Shown: positions 1 through 8,316 of the stretch, piece after piece | Numbering within the stretch: the first letter of the stretch is position 1 | How the letters are laid out: each line of letters starts with the position of its first letter | NCBI GenBank assembly: GCA_021414115.1 | Contig: JAIOPD010000046.1 | Location: 1 to 59,409 of the forward strand | Direction of reading: 5' to 3' | Source of the DNA: Planctomycetia bacterium | GTDB taxonomy: Bacteria; Planctomycetota; Planctomycetia; Pirellulales; UBA1268 | Length of the DNA stretch: 59,409 bases | Notes under the pieces: model-generated | What the model was told of the DNA's origin: nothing | Database searches by the model: none | What the model saw: only the letters and a program-made list of their open reading frames with translations | Position numbers and translations under genes: made by a program

Positions 1-132
1 TGACAGCCCGCGTCACGGCCGTTCAATCCTCACCGAGGTAAGACCATCGACCGGAGAGCCGTGTGCGGGAGATCCGCCAGCACGGTTCGGAGGGAGGGGG
101 GCCCGAACCCAATCGGGCCTCCCTACCCCTAT
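1..132 (+). mobile_element. Group II intron, 3' end only (domains IV-VI)
   Basis: The first 132 bases look like the 3' end of a group II intron cut by the window edge. Positions 56-88 fold as a domain V hairpin: GAGCCGT pairs with ACGGTTC, the AGC triad is at 57-59, and the upper stem carries a GAGA loop. Positions 89-132 form a GC-rich domain VI stem with an unpaired A at 125, seven bases before the end, as expected for the branch point. The end is AT at 131-132, matching the AY rule. The sequence after it (from 133) is the downstream half of a repeat found elsewhere in the window, which fixes the 3' splice site independently. The intron-encoded protein, if there is one, lies outside the window. 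Confidence 0.82.
56..132 (+). ncRNA. Group II intron domain V and domain VI
   Basis: Domain V (56-88) is the catalytic hairpin with the AGC triad at its base and a two-base bulge on the 3' side. Domain VI (89-132) is a long G-run/C-run stem with the candidate branch adenosine at 125. Seen directly: base pairing and spacing. Inferred: that the full intron is active. Confidence 0.8.
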
Positions 133-214
133 CGGGTGGCGCTCGTGTTGGCTCCGCGGAGCGGGTTGGGGTGGAGGGCGTATTCCCCGCGCTCGCGCTT
201 GGGGCTTCCCGATC
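133..214 (+). repeat. Dispersed palindromic repeat, locus 1 (downstream half, split by intron)
   Basis: This begins CGGGTGGC directly at the intron 3' junction, then continues through CGGAGCGGGTTGG and a B arm at about 172-210 that ends in CGCTTGGGGCTTCCC. The same order and nearly the same spacing are seen at 37225-37310, where no intron is present. The A arm expected upstream is missing from the window because the intron separates it. The repeat lies just past the 3' end of queE. Confidence 0.85.
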
Positions 215-216
215 GA

Positions 217-915
217 TCAGGTACCCCGGCGGTTGCCAAACCAGGTGATGTGGTGCCGCGGAGCAAAGCGGAAGCCGAGCCGCCGGCATTCGCGGGCCAG
301 CCAGGCCGATCGCCGCGCAAGCTCGTCGGCGGTCCGGGCCTGCGGCATCAGAAACACCGACCCCGGCTCGACGGCGCGGCCCAGGTCGCCGAGCCAGCCG
401 CACGCTTCGGCGAGGTCGGCCTCGGAGTCGATCACGAACTTGAACTGGTGACGACCCGCGGCGGCGAGCTCGCGGAGCACGTCGTCCTGCCGCCGCGAGG
501 CCTCGTGCCGCGTCGCCCAGCGCTGCGGCGTGTCGGCTGGTGGCGTCGAAGATGCGAGCTTGGGGCTGATCGACATCAGGTCGGCGACCGGCTCGTTCGT
601 CGCGGGGAGCACCGTCCCGGCCGTCTCGACGGTCACGTGGCAGCCCGCACGCCGCAGTGCCACGCAGAGCTCGGCCACGTCGGCGAAGAGCAACGGTTCG
701 CCTCCGGTGACGACCACGTGTCTCTGTCCGAGTGATTCAACCTTCGTGAGCACGTCGGCAAGCGGGATGTCGTCGCCCGTCGGCTCCCAGGAGGTAAAGG
801 GCGTGTCGCACCACACACACCGCAGGTTGCAGCCGCTGGCCCGCACGAACGTGCTCGGCGTGCCGGCGAGGAGTCCCTCTCCCTGAAGCGACGCATAGAT
901 CTCCGAGATGCGCAT
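217..915 (-). CDS. queE: 7-carboxy-7-deazaguanine synthase QueE
   Basis: Radical SAM enzyme that contracts 6-carboxy-tetrahydropterin to 7-carboxy-7-deazaguanine in the queuosine (preQ0) pathway. The 232-aa product starts [14 protein letters not shown], the usual QueE N-terminus. The 4Fe-4S cysteines are C29, C33 and C36 in CNLRCVWC, followed by the VTGGEPLL motif. A longer open frame exists upstream, but this start sits at the conserved N-terminus and leaves a 16-base gap to queC on the same strand, so the two are probably co-transcribed. Family identity is clear; substrate assignment rests on the queC and queF neighbours. Confidence 0.93.
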   Translation of the reverse strand: MRISEIYASLQGEGLLAGTPSTFVRASGCNLRCVWCDTPFTSWEPTGDDIPLADVLTKVESLGQRHVVVTGGEPLLFADVAELCVALRRAGCHVTVETAGTVLPATNEPVADLMSISPKLASSTPPADTPQRWATRHEASRRQDDVLRELAAAGRHQFKFVIDSEADLAEACGWLGDLGRAVEPGSVFLMPQARTADELARRSAWLARECRRLGFRFAPRHHITWFGNRRGT

Positions 916-931
916 GCCCGTCTCCGTCGGC

Positions 932-1681
932 TCAGGCCCACCTGGCGGGATCGCACCGTGGGTCGGCGGCGGCCGCGGCGGTGAAGCCGGCCGCGCGGAT
1001 CTGGCAGGAGTCGCATGCGCCGCAGGGTCGGCCCCGCGGGTCTGGCGCATAGCAGCTCGTGGTCAGACCGTAGTCGACGCCCAACGACAGGCCGAGGCGA
1101 ATGATCTCGGCCTTCGAGAGGCTCACCAGCGGCGCCAGAAAATCGAGCGGCCTCCCTTCGACGCCGGCCTTCGTGGCGAGCGTCGCCATGCGGGCGAATG
1201 CGGCGAGGTATTCGGGACGGCAGTCGGGATAGCCGCTGTAGTCGACGGCGTTGATGCCGAGCACGATCGCCGCGGCGCCGCGGGTCTCGGCCATCGCCAG
1301 CGCGAGCGACAGGAAGACCGTGTTGCGGGCGGGCACGTAGGTCGTCGGAATGCCCTGGGCGATCTCGGCGTCGGACCGCCCCTGCGGCACCGGGATCGCG
1401 TCGTCCACCAGCGCGCTGCCGCCGAAGGCCGCGAGGTCGACCCGGGCCACGACGTGATCAGAGATGCCGAGCGATCGGGCGACGGCCCGGGCTGCGTCGA
1501 GCTCGACGCGGTGCCGCTGCCCGTAGTCGATCGAGAGGGCCGAGAGCCGGAGTCCCCGCGCGATGGCCCAAGCCGCCGCCGTGGCCGAATCGAGCCCGCC
1601 GGAGAGGAGCACCACGCCGGTCGCCGGGCCGCTCCCCTGCCCTGCGCTGTTGGTGTCGGCTATCGTGTCGGAGAGTTCCAT
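932..1681 (-). CDS. queC: 7-cyano-7-deazaguanine synthase QueC
   Basis: ATP-dependent enzyme that converts 7-carboxy-7-deazaguanine to preQ0. The 249-aa product has the PP-loop SGGLDS near the N-terminus, the SIDYGQRH and VPARNT segments typical of the family, and a C-terminal zinc site made of four cysteines ([17 protein letters not shown]). The start at 1681 (MELSDT) is chosen because the PP-loop follows after the usual short lead; the open frame runs further upstream but antisense to queF. It is transcribed leftward with queE and divergently from queF, with only 18 bases between the two start codons. Confidence 0.93.
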   Translation of the reverse strand: MELSDTIADTNSAGQGSGPATGVVLLSGGLDSATAAAWAIARGLRLSALSIDYGQRHRVELDAARAVARSLGISDHVVARVDLAAFGGSALVDDAIPVPQGRSDAEIAQGIPTTYVPARNTVFLSLALAMAETRGAAAIVLGINAVDYSGYPDCRPEYLAAFARMATLATKAGVEGRPLDFLAPLVSLSKAEIIRLGLSLGVDYGLTTSCYAPDPRGRPCGACDSCQIRAAGFTAAAAADPRCDPARWA

Positions 1682-1699
1682 GGCACACTTGCGACCATC

Positions 1700-2086
1700 A
1701 TGACCACCACCAGCCAGCCTTCCCGCGACCAGCTCGAGACCTTCGCGAACCAGTTTCCGGGCCGAGACTATCTCATCGAGATCATCTGTCCCGAGTTCAC
1801 GTCGGTCTGTCCGAAGACGGGCCAGCCCGACTTTGGCACGCTCACTTTTCGCTACGTCCCGGACAAGGTCTGCGTCGAGCTGAAGAGTCTGAAACTCTAC
1901 CTCCAGGCCTTCCGTAACGCAGGCATCTTCTACGAAAACGTGACCAACCGCATCCTCGACGACCTCGTGGCCGTGGTCCAGCCCCGCCGCATGACGCTCG
2001 TGGCTCACTTCACACCGCGGGGAGGCATCAGTTCCCGGCTGATCGTCTCGCATCCGTCCGGCGATCACCTTCCCGCCCAGACCTGA
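1700..2086 (+). CDS. queF: NADPH-dependent 7-cyano-7-deazaguanine reductase QueF, short form
   Basis: Reduces the nitrile of preQ0 to the amine preQ1, a step in queuosine synthesis. The 128-aa length is that of the unimodular type. The catalytic pair is visible: C37 in TSVCPKTG and D44 in QPDFG. The [14 protein letters not shown] segment is the conserved QueF motif. It lies divergent to queC, so the promoter of each gene probably lies inside the other or in the 18-base gap. With queE and queC it forms the late part of the pathway; queD and tgt are not in the window. Confidence 0.94.
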   Translation: MTTTSQPSRDQLETFANQFPGRDYLIEIICPEFTSVCPKTGQPDFGTLTFRYVPDKVCVELKSLKLYLQAFRNAGIFYENVTNRILDDLVAVVQPRRMTLVAHFTPRGGISSRLIVSHPSGDHLPAQT

Positions 2087-2128
2087 GGTCGGGCCGCGTC
2101 TCCAGATTCATTCCGAAAGGAGCCCTCC

Positions 2129-3139
2129 GTGCCGCAGCCCGCCGTCCTGCTCTCCGCCCTTGCCGACGAAGCCGCCTTCCACTGCTCCGCGGTCGAGCAG
2201 TTCAGCGCGCTGGCCGCGCTCGGTCTCGAGTATTACAGCATCCGCAACATCGACGTGGGCAAGGGCGTGAAGAACGTCATGAAGCTCACGCTGGCCGAGA
2301 TTCAGAAGGTCCGGCACCTCGAGGACGAGTACGGCCTCAACGTGGCCTCGATCGCATCGCCGATCGGGAAGGTGAAGCTCGTCGACAAGCCCGACGGCAC
2401 GAAGAACGTCTACGTGCCCTTCAAGCAGTATCTCGCCAAGGACGTGGCCAAGGCCTGCGAACTCGCCCATGCCTTCGAGACGAAGTTGATCCGCGGGTTT
2501 TCGTTCTACCCGCCGAAGACCGCCAAGCCCGAAGACCACCTCGAGGAGGCCGTCGAGCGGATCGGCCGGATCGCCGAGGCCTGTCATCGTTCCGATCTGA
2601 CGTTCGGGCTGGAGGTGGAGGCGAATCTCGTCGGCCGCACCGGGCAGCTCCTCGCCGAGATTCACCGCCGGGTCAATCATCCGGGGCTTGTGCTGGTGTT
2701 CGACGCCGCCAACTTGATCGTCCAGGGCTTCTCCCCCGCCGAGGTCTACGCCCAGTGGGAGGCGATGAAGCCCGGGCTCGGCTGGGTGCACATCAAGGAC
2801 TACCGGAAGGTGAAGGGCGCCGCCCGCGGCAAGCACGTCGAGGAAGACGCCCTCGCGCATTTCGTGCCGGCCGACATCGGCGCCGGTGGCCACGAGAAGA
2901 TCCTCGCCGACCTCCGCGGCATGCTGCCGACGCTCTCCAAAAAGCTGGAGCGGCGGGGCATCCCGGGCGTGTTTCTCGATCTGGAGCCGCACGTCCGCGG
3001 TGGCGGTCAGTTTGGTGGCACGAGCGGCCCCGACGGCATGGGCATCGCCGTCCGCGCGGTCTGCCGCGTGCTCGACAAGGCAAAGGTGGCCTACCATCTC
3101 CGCGACTTCGACGACCTGCTGGCCGCCCGCGGGATGTGA
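2129..3139 (+). CDS. Sugar phosphate isomerase/epimerase-like TIM-barrel protein
   Basis: A 336-aa protein of the xylose-isomerase-like TIM-barrel family (AP endonuclease 2 fold). Barrel strands with candidate metal ligands are visible in GLEVEANL, VLVFDAANLI and GWVHIKDY. The start is GTG at 2129 with GAAAGGA a few bases upstream. It precedes the radical SAM gene at 3158 by 18 bases on the same strand, so the two probably form an operon. The substrate cannot be read from the sequence; members of this fold act on sugars, inosose or hydroxypyruvate. Confidence 0.72.
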   Translation: MPQPAVLLSALADEAAFHCSAVEQFSALAALGLEYYSIRNIDVGKGVKNVMKLTLAEIQKVRHLEDEYGLNVASIASPIGKVKLVDKPDGTKNVYVPFKQYLAKDVAKACELAHAFETKLIRGFSFYPPKTAKPEDHLEEAVERIGRIAEACHRSDLTFGLEVEANLVGRTGQLLAEIHRRVNHPGLVLVFDAANLIVQGFSPAEVYAQWEAMKPGLGWVHIKDYRKVKGAARGKHVEEDALAHFVPADIGAGGHEKILADLRGMLPTLSKKLERRGIPGVFLDLEPHVRGGGQFGGTSGPDGMGIAVRAVCRVLDKAKVAYHLRDFDDLLAARGM

Positions 3140-3157
3140 CGTGCCCGCGAGGGAGCG

Positions 3158-4429
3158 ATGAGCGAAACCACCGAGCCGGGCAGCTACTTCGTCGCCAACT
3201 ATCCGCCGTTTTCCCGGTGGACGGCCGACGCGGTGCCCGACGTGCTGGCTGCCTTCGCCGCACCGCCGACGGCCGAGCCGCTCGGGCTCTATCTCCATGT
3301 GCCCTTCTGCCGGAAGCGGTGCAAGTTTTGCTACTTCCGCGTCTACACCGACGTGGCGGCGGCCGACGTGGAGCGGTATTCGCTGGCGCTCGCCCGCGAG
3401 GCGGCGTTGGCCGCGGCGCTGCCGGTCGTCGCGGGCCGCTCGCTCCGCTACGTCTACTTCGGCGGCGGCACGCCCTCGTTTCTGAGCGTGAAGCAGCTCG
3501 AGCGGCTCGTGGCCGGGATTCACGAGAGCTTCGGCTGGGACGACGCCGAGGAGGTAACGTTCGAGTGCGAACCGGGCACGCTCTCGGAGCCGAAGGTCAG
3601 GGCCCTCAAGTCGCTCGGCATGACCCGCATCTCGCTGGGTGTCGAAAACTTCGACGACGCGATCCTCGAGGCCAATGGCCGCGCCCACCTCTCCGCCGAG
3701 ATCCTCCGCGCCTGGGATTGGATCAAGGCGGCGGGTTTTCCTGACACGAACGTCGATCTCATCGCGGGCATGGTGGGCGAGACGGAGGAATCGTGGCGGC
3801 AGACGGTCGAGAAGACGCTGGCCCTCGAGCCCGACAGCGTGACGATCTATCAACTGGAACTCCCCTTCAACACGGTGTTCGTCAAGGACGCGAAGGGCGA
3901 GGGGAAGAACGTGCCCGTCGTCGATTGGGCCACGAAGCGGGCGTGGGTTGACCAGGCCTTCGAGCGGTTTACCGGGAGGGGCTACGCCGTCTCGAGCGGC
4001 TACACACTCGTCCGCGATCCCGCGAAGGTCCACTTTCGCTACCGTGACATGCTCTGGGAGGGGAGCGACCTCGTGGCCCTCGGCGTGGCGAGTTTCGGCC
4101 ACGTCTCCGGCGTGCACTATCAGAACGAGCCCCACTGGGATCCCTACCTCGCCGCCGTGGAGTCGGGGCGGCTGCCGATCCACCGCGGCCTGCGACCGAC
4201 GCGGCGGGAACTGCTGATTCGCGAGCTCGTGCTCGGGCTCAAGAAAGGCACCGTGGACACGCGGCGGCTGGCGGCGAAGTTTGGGATCGATCCGCTCGTC
4301 GAGTGGGCGGAGCAGTGGCGGCGGCTCGCCGACGCGGGATGGCTCGTGCAGATCGAGCCCGTGCCCGTGCTCTCGCGGCCCGGCCTGCTCCGCGTCGATT
4401 CGCTCCTGTCCGCCTTCTTCGACCCCTGA
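3158..4429 (+). CDS. HemN/HemW-like radical SAM protein
   Basis: A 423-aa protein with the coproporphyrinogen-dehydrogenase-like layout. YLHVPFCRKRCKFCYF carries the CxxxCxxC cluster motif, YVYFGGGTPS follows, then FECEPGTLSEPKV and SLGVENFDDAIL, and a C-terminal HemN-type helical region (about 330-423). HemN itself has CxYC followed by Gly; here the motif continues CKFCYFR, so true coproporphyrinogen oxidation is doubtful and a HemW-like or other role is possible. It probably shares an operon with the TIM-barrel gene upstream. The 3' end is followed by a dispersed palindromic repeat. Confidence 0.75.
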   Translation: MSETTEPGSYFVANYPPFSRWTADAVPDVLAAFAAPPTAEPLGLYLHVPFCRKRCKFCYFRVYTDVAAADVERYSLALAREAALAAALPVVAGRSLRYVYFGGGTPSFLSVKQLERLVAGIHESFGWDDAEEVTFECEPGTLSEPKVRALKSLGMTRISLGVENFDDAILEANGRAHLSAEILRAWDWIKAAGFPDTNVDLIAGMVGETEESWRQTVEKTLALEPDSVTIYQLELPFNTVFVKDAKGEGKNVPVVDWATKRAWVDQAFERFTGRGYAVSSGYTLVRDPAKVHFRYRDMLWEGSDLVALGVASFGHVSGVHYQNEPHWDPYLAAVESGRLPIHRGLRPTRRELLIRELVLGLKKGTVDTRRLAAKFGIDPLVEWAEQWRRLADAGWLVQIEPVPVLSRPGLLRVDSLLSAFFDP

Positions 4430-4444
4430 GCCATCCGCGATAAA

Positions 4445-4554
4445 GGAAGCCCGGAGCGCGAGCGACGGGGGTCGAAGTGGCGTCCCTCAAAGGCACCGCA
4501 GCGCCGGTTGGAGTGGAGGACGTATTCCCCGCGCTCGCGCTTGGGGCTTCCCGA
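4445..4554 (+). repeat. Dispersed palindromic repeat, locus 2 (arms A and B)
   Basis: Arm A (4445-4470) begins GGAAGCCCGGAGCGCGAGCG and arm B (4506-4554) ends CGCGCTTGGGGCTTCCCGA. The reverse complement of B is close to A, so the unit can fold into a long hairpin. It lies between the radical SAM gene and the polyprenyl synthase gene. Nothing else is recognisable in 4430-4677. Confidence 0.85.
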
Positions 4555-4677
4555 GGAAGCGGCGGTAGATTTGGTGCACCGTCTGCTACGCTTTCACGGT
4601 CGATTTGGCGTCCCGCGGCTTTTCGGGGTTAAAAATCGCTCCGGAGGCCGGTTTCCTCTGCGGGCCGCCGAGTAGGA

Positions 4678-6603
4678 TTGTCGGCCGCCAAGATCTCTCC
4701 CACGAGGCCTTTCGTGCACAAATTCGCTGCCGTTGCGACGGGTTCCGACTCGAGGGCGACGACGCCTCTCAAGGCCCCGGTTCCGCCCTCGGCCCCGGTT
4801 CCGCCCTCAGTTGCGGCATCGCTTGCCTGCCCGGCGTCCAAGCAACTTCGAGACAGGCTGCGGGCCATGGCCGCCGACCTTGTCGCCTCGTGGAAGGCCC
4901 AGGGAATGCCGCCGGGGATGCGGACGGCCGCGGGGCTGCGGACCGAGGCCGAATCGATCGCCCGACGGGCCGGGGCCGGTGACGACATCGTCGGCTGGAC
5001 GATGGTCGCGATCGTTTCCGAGCACTGGCGCGATCGACTGGCGACCCTGGGCACGGGCCGTCGACTGCTCCTCCTGCCCGACTGCCCCGTGGCACCGCGT
5101 CGCGTGGGCGAGACTGGCGTGCCGCACACCTGCGGGCCGGCGTGTGGCATCGCCACGATCTGGTCGGCCGCCCGGGATCATGGCTGGGTCGTCGAATCAA
5201 CTTCTGCGGCCGTCTCGGCGATCGGCTCGCTGCTCACCGGCCAATACGACGGCGTGCTCGGTGTCGCCAAGCTGGCCGATCTCGAAAAGGCGTTTGCCAT
5301 GCTCCCGGCATTCGCCCTGCCGATCGCGGCTGTGCCCTTTCAGCCGCTCGACTCCCGCGGCCAAACCTGCGCCGACGCCCTCGCCGCTGCGGCGATCGAC
5401 GTGGACTGGGTGCTTGGCTTGCTCGGTGTGGCCGGGGGCGATGCGGCTCCCGTGGGCGACTATCTGCCGCTGCTGCGAGAAGCCGCGGGCATGTTCGCAC
5501 CGGAAGCGATGCAGGGCCTCGTCGCACGGCTGGGCATGCCCGGCATGCTCGGCGCGGCTGCCGCCGATGCCTTCGCGACCGATTGCCCGCCGCTCGAGGC
5601 GCCTGCGGAAATGGCGGGCCAGTTCCTGGGCCGCGGTGGGAAATTTCTCCGGCCCTTCGTGACGCTCGCGGCATTCGATGCCGTGGCGGCGGACCGCCCC
5701 GTGGCAACCGCGACGCCGCGCGACGCGGCTGCCAACCGGGATTCGGCAAAGGCCGCAGCGGTCGCGATCGAGATCTTTCACAAGGCGTCGCTCGTGCACG
5801 ACGACATCGAAGACGACGACGCCATTCGGTATGGCCGGCAGACGCTTCACGTGGAGATGGGCGTGCCCTCGGCGATCAATGCCGGCGATTATCTGCTCGG
5901 CGCGGGCTACCGCATCATGGCGGCGTTGCCGGGCATCGACTCGGCGACGATCCGCGATTGCGTGGCCATCCTCGCCGACGCCCACGTCAGGCTCGCCCGC
6001 GGTCAGGGGGCCGAACTCTGGTGGCGCGACGCCCCCGCAAGCGGCCTGCGCGGCGGTGGCGTGCGGCAGCTTTCGCCTGCCGAGGCGCTCACGATTTATG
6101 GACTCAAGACGTCGCCCGCCTTCGAAGCGGCGGTGGCACTGGGGGTGCGGCTCGCCGGTCTCAATCCGGCTGAGGTCCTCGACGTGGGCCGCTACGCGCT
6201 CCATGTAGGGACGGGCTTTCAGGTGTTCAACGATCTGAAAGACTGGGCGGGCGACCTCGAGAACGATCGCCGCGCCGCCGGCGACCTGATCGGCGGACGG
6301 CCGACCGTGCTCTGGGCACTCGCCATCGAGGGTTTGTCGCCGACCGATGCGGAGTGGCTCTTCTCGCTCGCTCGCGAAGCGGGCCGGCCCGGTGCCGCCG
6401 AGACGGCGGTGGCCCATGCCGTGGCCGAGGTGCGGAAACTCTACGAGCGGGCTGGTGTCGTCGAGAAGGCGACGCTGATCGCGCGAGATCAGCGCAGGCT
6501 CGCTTCCGATGCGGTGGCCACGTGCCGGCTGCGGCGCCTGCGGGAGGTGCTCGAGTTCCTGCTCGATCTGGCCGTACCGGAAGGCTGGACAGGCAGCCGA
6601 TGA
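4678..6603 (+). CDS. DUF116-like domain fused to polyprenyl diphosphate synthase
   Basis: A 641-aa fusion. Residues about 100-215 resemble DUF116: LLLLPDC with C136, then TCGPACGIATIW with C152 and C156, and a GVLGVAKLADLEKAF segment. Residues about 305-640 are a trans-isoprenyl diphosphate synthase: GRGGKFLRP at the substrate site, first aspartate-rich motif DDIEDDD at 375-381 preceded by FHKASLVH, and second motif NDLKD in GFQVFNDLKDWAGD. The usual GGKRxRP has Phe in place of Arg. The likely role is FPP or GGPP supply for the squalene/hopanoid genes downstream. The start is uncertain: TTG at 4678 is the longest choice, the first 50 residues are low complexity, and ATG 4867 is an alternative. 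The stop overlaps the next start by four bases. Confidence 0.8.
   Translation: MSAAKISPTRPFVHKFAAVATGSDSRATTPLKAPVPPSAPVPPSVAASLACPASKQLRDRLRAMAADLVASWKAQGMPPGMRTAAGLRTEAESIARRAGAGDDIVGWTMVAIVSEHWRDRLATLGTGRRLLLLPDCPVAPRRVGETGVPHTCGPACGIATIWSAARDHGWVVESTSAAVSAIGSLLTGQYDGVLGVAKLADLEKAFAMLPAFALPIAAVPFQPLDSRGQTCADALAAAAIDVDWVLGLLGVAGGDAAPVGDYLPLLREAAGMFAPEAMQGLVARLGMPGMLGAAAADAFATDCPPLEAPAEMAGQFLGRGGKFLRPFVTLAAFDAVAADRPVATATPRDAAANRDSAKAAAVAIEIFHKASLVHDDIEDDDAIRYGRQTLHVEMGVPSAINAGDYLLGAGYRIMAALPGIDSATIRDCVAILADAHVRLARGQGAELWWRDAPASGLRGGGVRQLSPAEALTIYGLKTSPAFEAAVALGVRLAGLNPAEVLDVGRYALHVGTGFQVFNDLKDWAGDLENDRRAAGDLIGGRPTVLWALAIEGLSPTDAEWLFSLAREAGRPGAAETAVAHAVAEVRKLYERAGVVEKATLIARDQRRLASDAVATCRLRRLREVLEFLLDLAVPEGWTGSR
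4773..4808 (+). repeat. Perfect 18-bp tandem duplication near the start of the polyprenyl synthase gene
   Basis: Two identical 18-bp units (4773-4790 and 4791-4808), each GGCCCCGGTTCCGCCCTC, encode a Pro-Ala-rich stretch. This is typical of slippage in a weakly constrained segment and supports a translation start downstream, or a flexible N-terminal tail. Confidence 0.85.
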
Positions 6604-7175
6604 CAGCCGCCGACGACATGGCTCCGGAGGCTGGGGATCCTGTCCAGAGGGCCGCCGCGCTCGTGTCTCTGTTTTGTCCGGTGGCCGGCGAGTTTGGACA
6701 CTGGTCTGCGACCGTCCCCGATGCCGTGCCGGAGGTGCCACGCCGTCTGCTCGATCATCGCGGCCATATGACGGTCACGATGGAACGGGAACACCGCTGT
6801 CCGCTGACCTTGCGGGTGGTGGCCGAGCGAACATCGCCGACCGATGGCCGTTACTCACGGGAAATCCTCCTCGTGCGGCCCGACGGCAGAGTCGTGCAGC
6901 ACGGAATCGTGCGGATCGATCTGGCGGCTCTCGATGCGTCGACGGCCGACGCGATTCGCAGCCGCAGCCTTCCGCTCGGCCGGATCCTCGTCGATGCCGG
7001 ATTGCTCTGCGACGTGCAGCACGTGGCGCTGCTGCGATTCAATCCCGGGCCGCATCTCAGCCAACTGTTCGGCGGCGTGGCCGATAAAACCTTCGGCCGC
7101 GTGGCCGCGATCGACGTAGGCGGTCGGCCCGCGATCGAACTCCTCGAGATTGTGGCTCCCGCGTCGGCTGGCTGA
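6600..7175 (+). CDS. Chorismate lyase-like protein (DUF98/UbiC-like)
   Basis: A 191-aa protein whose middle resembles the DUF98 group of chorismate lyases: VPRRLLDHRGHMTVTMER, then SREILLVRPDGRVVQHGIV and SLPLGRILVDAG. Chorismate lyase releases 4-hydroxybenzoate and pyruvate from chorismate. The start at 6600 overlaps the stop of the polyprenyl synthase gene (ATGA), which indicates translational coupling. A prenyl donor enzyme next to a possible 4-hydroxybenzoate maker suggests a prenylated aromatic product, but a non-catalytic member of the fold is equally possible. The longer open frame upstream is antisense-like sequence over the previous gene and was dropped. Confidence 0.6.
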   Translation: MTAADDMAPEAGDPVQRAAALVSLFCPVAGEFGHWSATVPDAVPEVPRRLLDHRGHMTVTMEREHRCPLTLRVVAERTSPTDGRYSREILLVRPDGRVVQHGIVRIDLAALDASTADAIRSRSLPLGRILVDAGLLCDVQHVALLRFNPGPHLSQLFGGVADKTFGRVAAIDVGGRPAIELLEIVAPASAG

Positions 7176-7613
7176 TGCCGGGGGATGGCGGCAGCAGGGC
7201 CCGCGCGAGGAGATGGCCCGCCTGCGGTGTCGTGGCGCTGCACGTTTTTTACAGGTGCTTGGCCGGTTCGCGTAAAGCCCTTGCGGGCAAGGCGTTTGCG
7301 TCGAGTGGGTCGATATTGACTCGCTGCGAAAGATGCCTGTAGAGTTGGGTTGTCTGGCAAGGATGGCATGCACGGATGCACGACGAGGAACGGATTTTTC
7401 CTTTCCCGCCTTCTCCGGCCTACCACCGCTCCTTGCGGGCTTTCGGTTCCAAGCTCCCGTCGGCATGGATTGCGACGGTGGCGACCGTTACGGCGTGCGG
7501 GTTGGGATTCGTGGCAAGGAGGCCTAGGCGTCCGGGGCTGTCTCACCGTCGAGGTAGTTCTGGGCTCCGTTTTGACTAGCTGCACCACGGCTAGGGAGAG
7601 GGTGGTCAGGCAT
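7176..7613 (+). other. 438-base non-coding stretch ahead of the HTH-REC regulator
   Basis: No gene is supported here. A T-run at 7245-7250 follows a weak GC-rich stem and could end the upstream operon. A promoter-like pair, TTGACT (7316-7321) and TAGAGT (7340-7345), is separated by 18 bases. That would leave a leader of about 260 bases before the ATG at 7614. No riboswitch was recognised. Confidence 0.35.
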
Positions 7614-8201
7614 ATGCAAAAGACTGTTTATACGACTGGCGAAGCCGCCAAGATCTGCAAGGTGAGCCAGCAGACGATCATTCGCTGCTTCGACTCGGGG
7701 CAGCTCAAGGGTTTTCGCGTCCCGGGCAGCCGGTTTCGCCGGATTCCCCGTGATCAACTGTTCCTGTTCATGCGTGACAACGGCATTCCGACCGATGCGC
7801 TCGAAAGCGGTCGGCGGAAGATTCTCGTAGTTGACGACGATCAGGATCTCGTCGAACTGATCACCGACGTGCTCGAGCGGGACGGCCGGTTCGAGACGAG
7901 AAGCGTCAACAACGGCTTCGACGCCGGCATGATGGTCAAGGACTACCGTCCCGACCTGATCGTGCTCGACGTCATGCTGCCCGACATCAACGGCAAGGAA
8001 GTCTGCCAGCGGGTCCGCAGTGACTCGACCATGGACGAGGTGCGGATCATCTGCATCTCCGGCATGTGCGAGGCCGACAAGATCGAGGAGCTCAAGGCGT
8101 CGGGCGCCAACGAGTTTCTGCAGAAGCCGTTCGAGGCCGAGGTGCTCGTCGACAGGATCTGCAGTCTGCTCGACATCGAGTCGGGTGTGGCCGGTTCTTG
8201 A
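7614..8201 (+). CDS. HTH-REC regulator: excisionase-type helix-turn-helix followed by receiver domain
   Basis: A 195-aa protein with unusual domain order. Residues 1-60 form a MerR/excisionase-type DNA-binding helix-turn-helix (YTTGEAAKICKVSQQTIIR). Residues about 68-190 form a response regulator receiver with acidic residues DDD at 74-76, phosphoacceptor D119 in LIVLDVMLP, and a conserved Lys in LQKPF. Most response regulators place the DNA-binding part after the receiver. The start at 7614 has no rival upstream with similarity. A soluble histidine kinase follows at 8317 on the same strand and is the likely partner. Its place between the polyprenyl synthase and shc makes hopanoid regulation an inference worth testing. 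Confidence 0.85.
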   Translation: MQKTVYTTGEAAKICKVSQQTIIRCFDSGQLKGFRVPGSRFRRIPRDQLFLFMRDNGIPTDALESGRRKILVVDDDQDLVELITDVLERDGRFETRSVNNGFDAGMMVKDYRPDLIVLDVMLPDINGKEVCQRVRSDSTMDEVRIICISGMCEADKIEELKASGANEFLQKPFEAEVLVDRICSLLDIESGVAGS

Positions 8202-8237
8202 GGCCGTCAGGGCCAAAGCAAACGTGATGTCGCTCAT

Positions 8238-8273
8238 CGCCGCCCGCGTTCCCGTCGAGGGACGCGGGCGGCG
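8238..8273 (+). terminator. Strong GC hairpin between regulator and kinase genes
   Basis: CGCCGCCCGCGT (8238-8249) pairs perfectly with ACGCGGGCGGCG (8262-8273). The intervening TCCC/GGGA can extend the stem. No U-run follows, so it may attenuate or stabilise the mRNA rather than terminate it. Confidence 0.5.
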
Positions 8274-8316
8274 TTCGTCGTTGCGTGGGGCCGATGGCCC
8301 CGTGGGAGCATGAGTG

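Noticed and set aside
61-735. Plus-strand frame at the left edge as a gene fragment
   Set aside because: It spans intron domain V, the repeat and antisense queE; no protein signature.
2108-4183. Long minus-strand open frame (691 codons) over two plus-strand genes
   Set aside because: It is antisense to well-supported enzymes and its translation is His/Arg/Leu-rich without motifs, a usual product of high GC.
7176-7613. Riboswitch in the long leader before the HTH-REC gene
   Set aside because: No known aptamer core was recognised; only a weak promoter pair and imperfect stems are visible.
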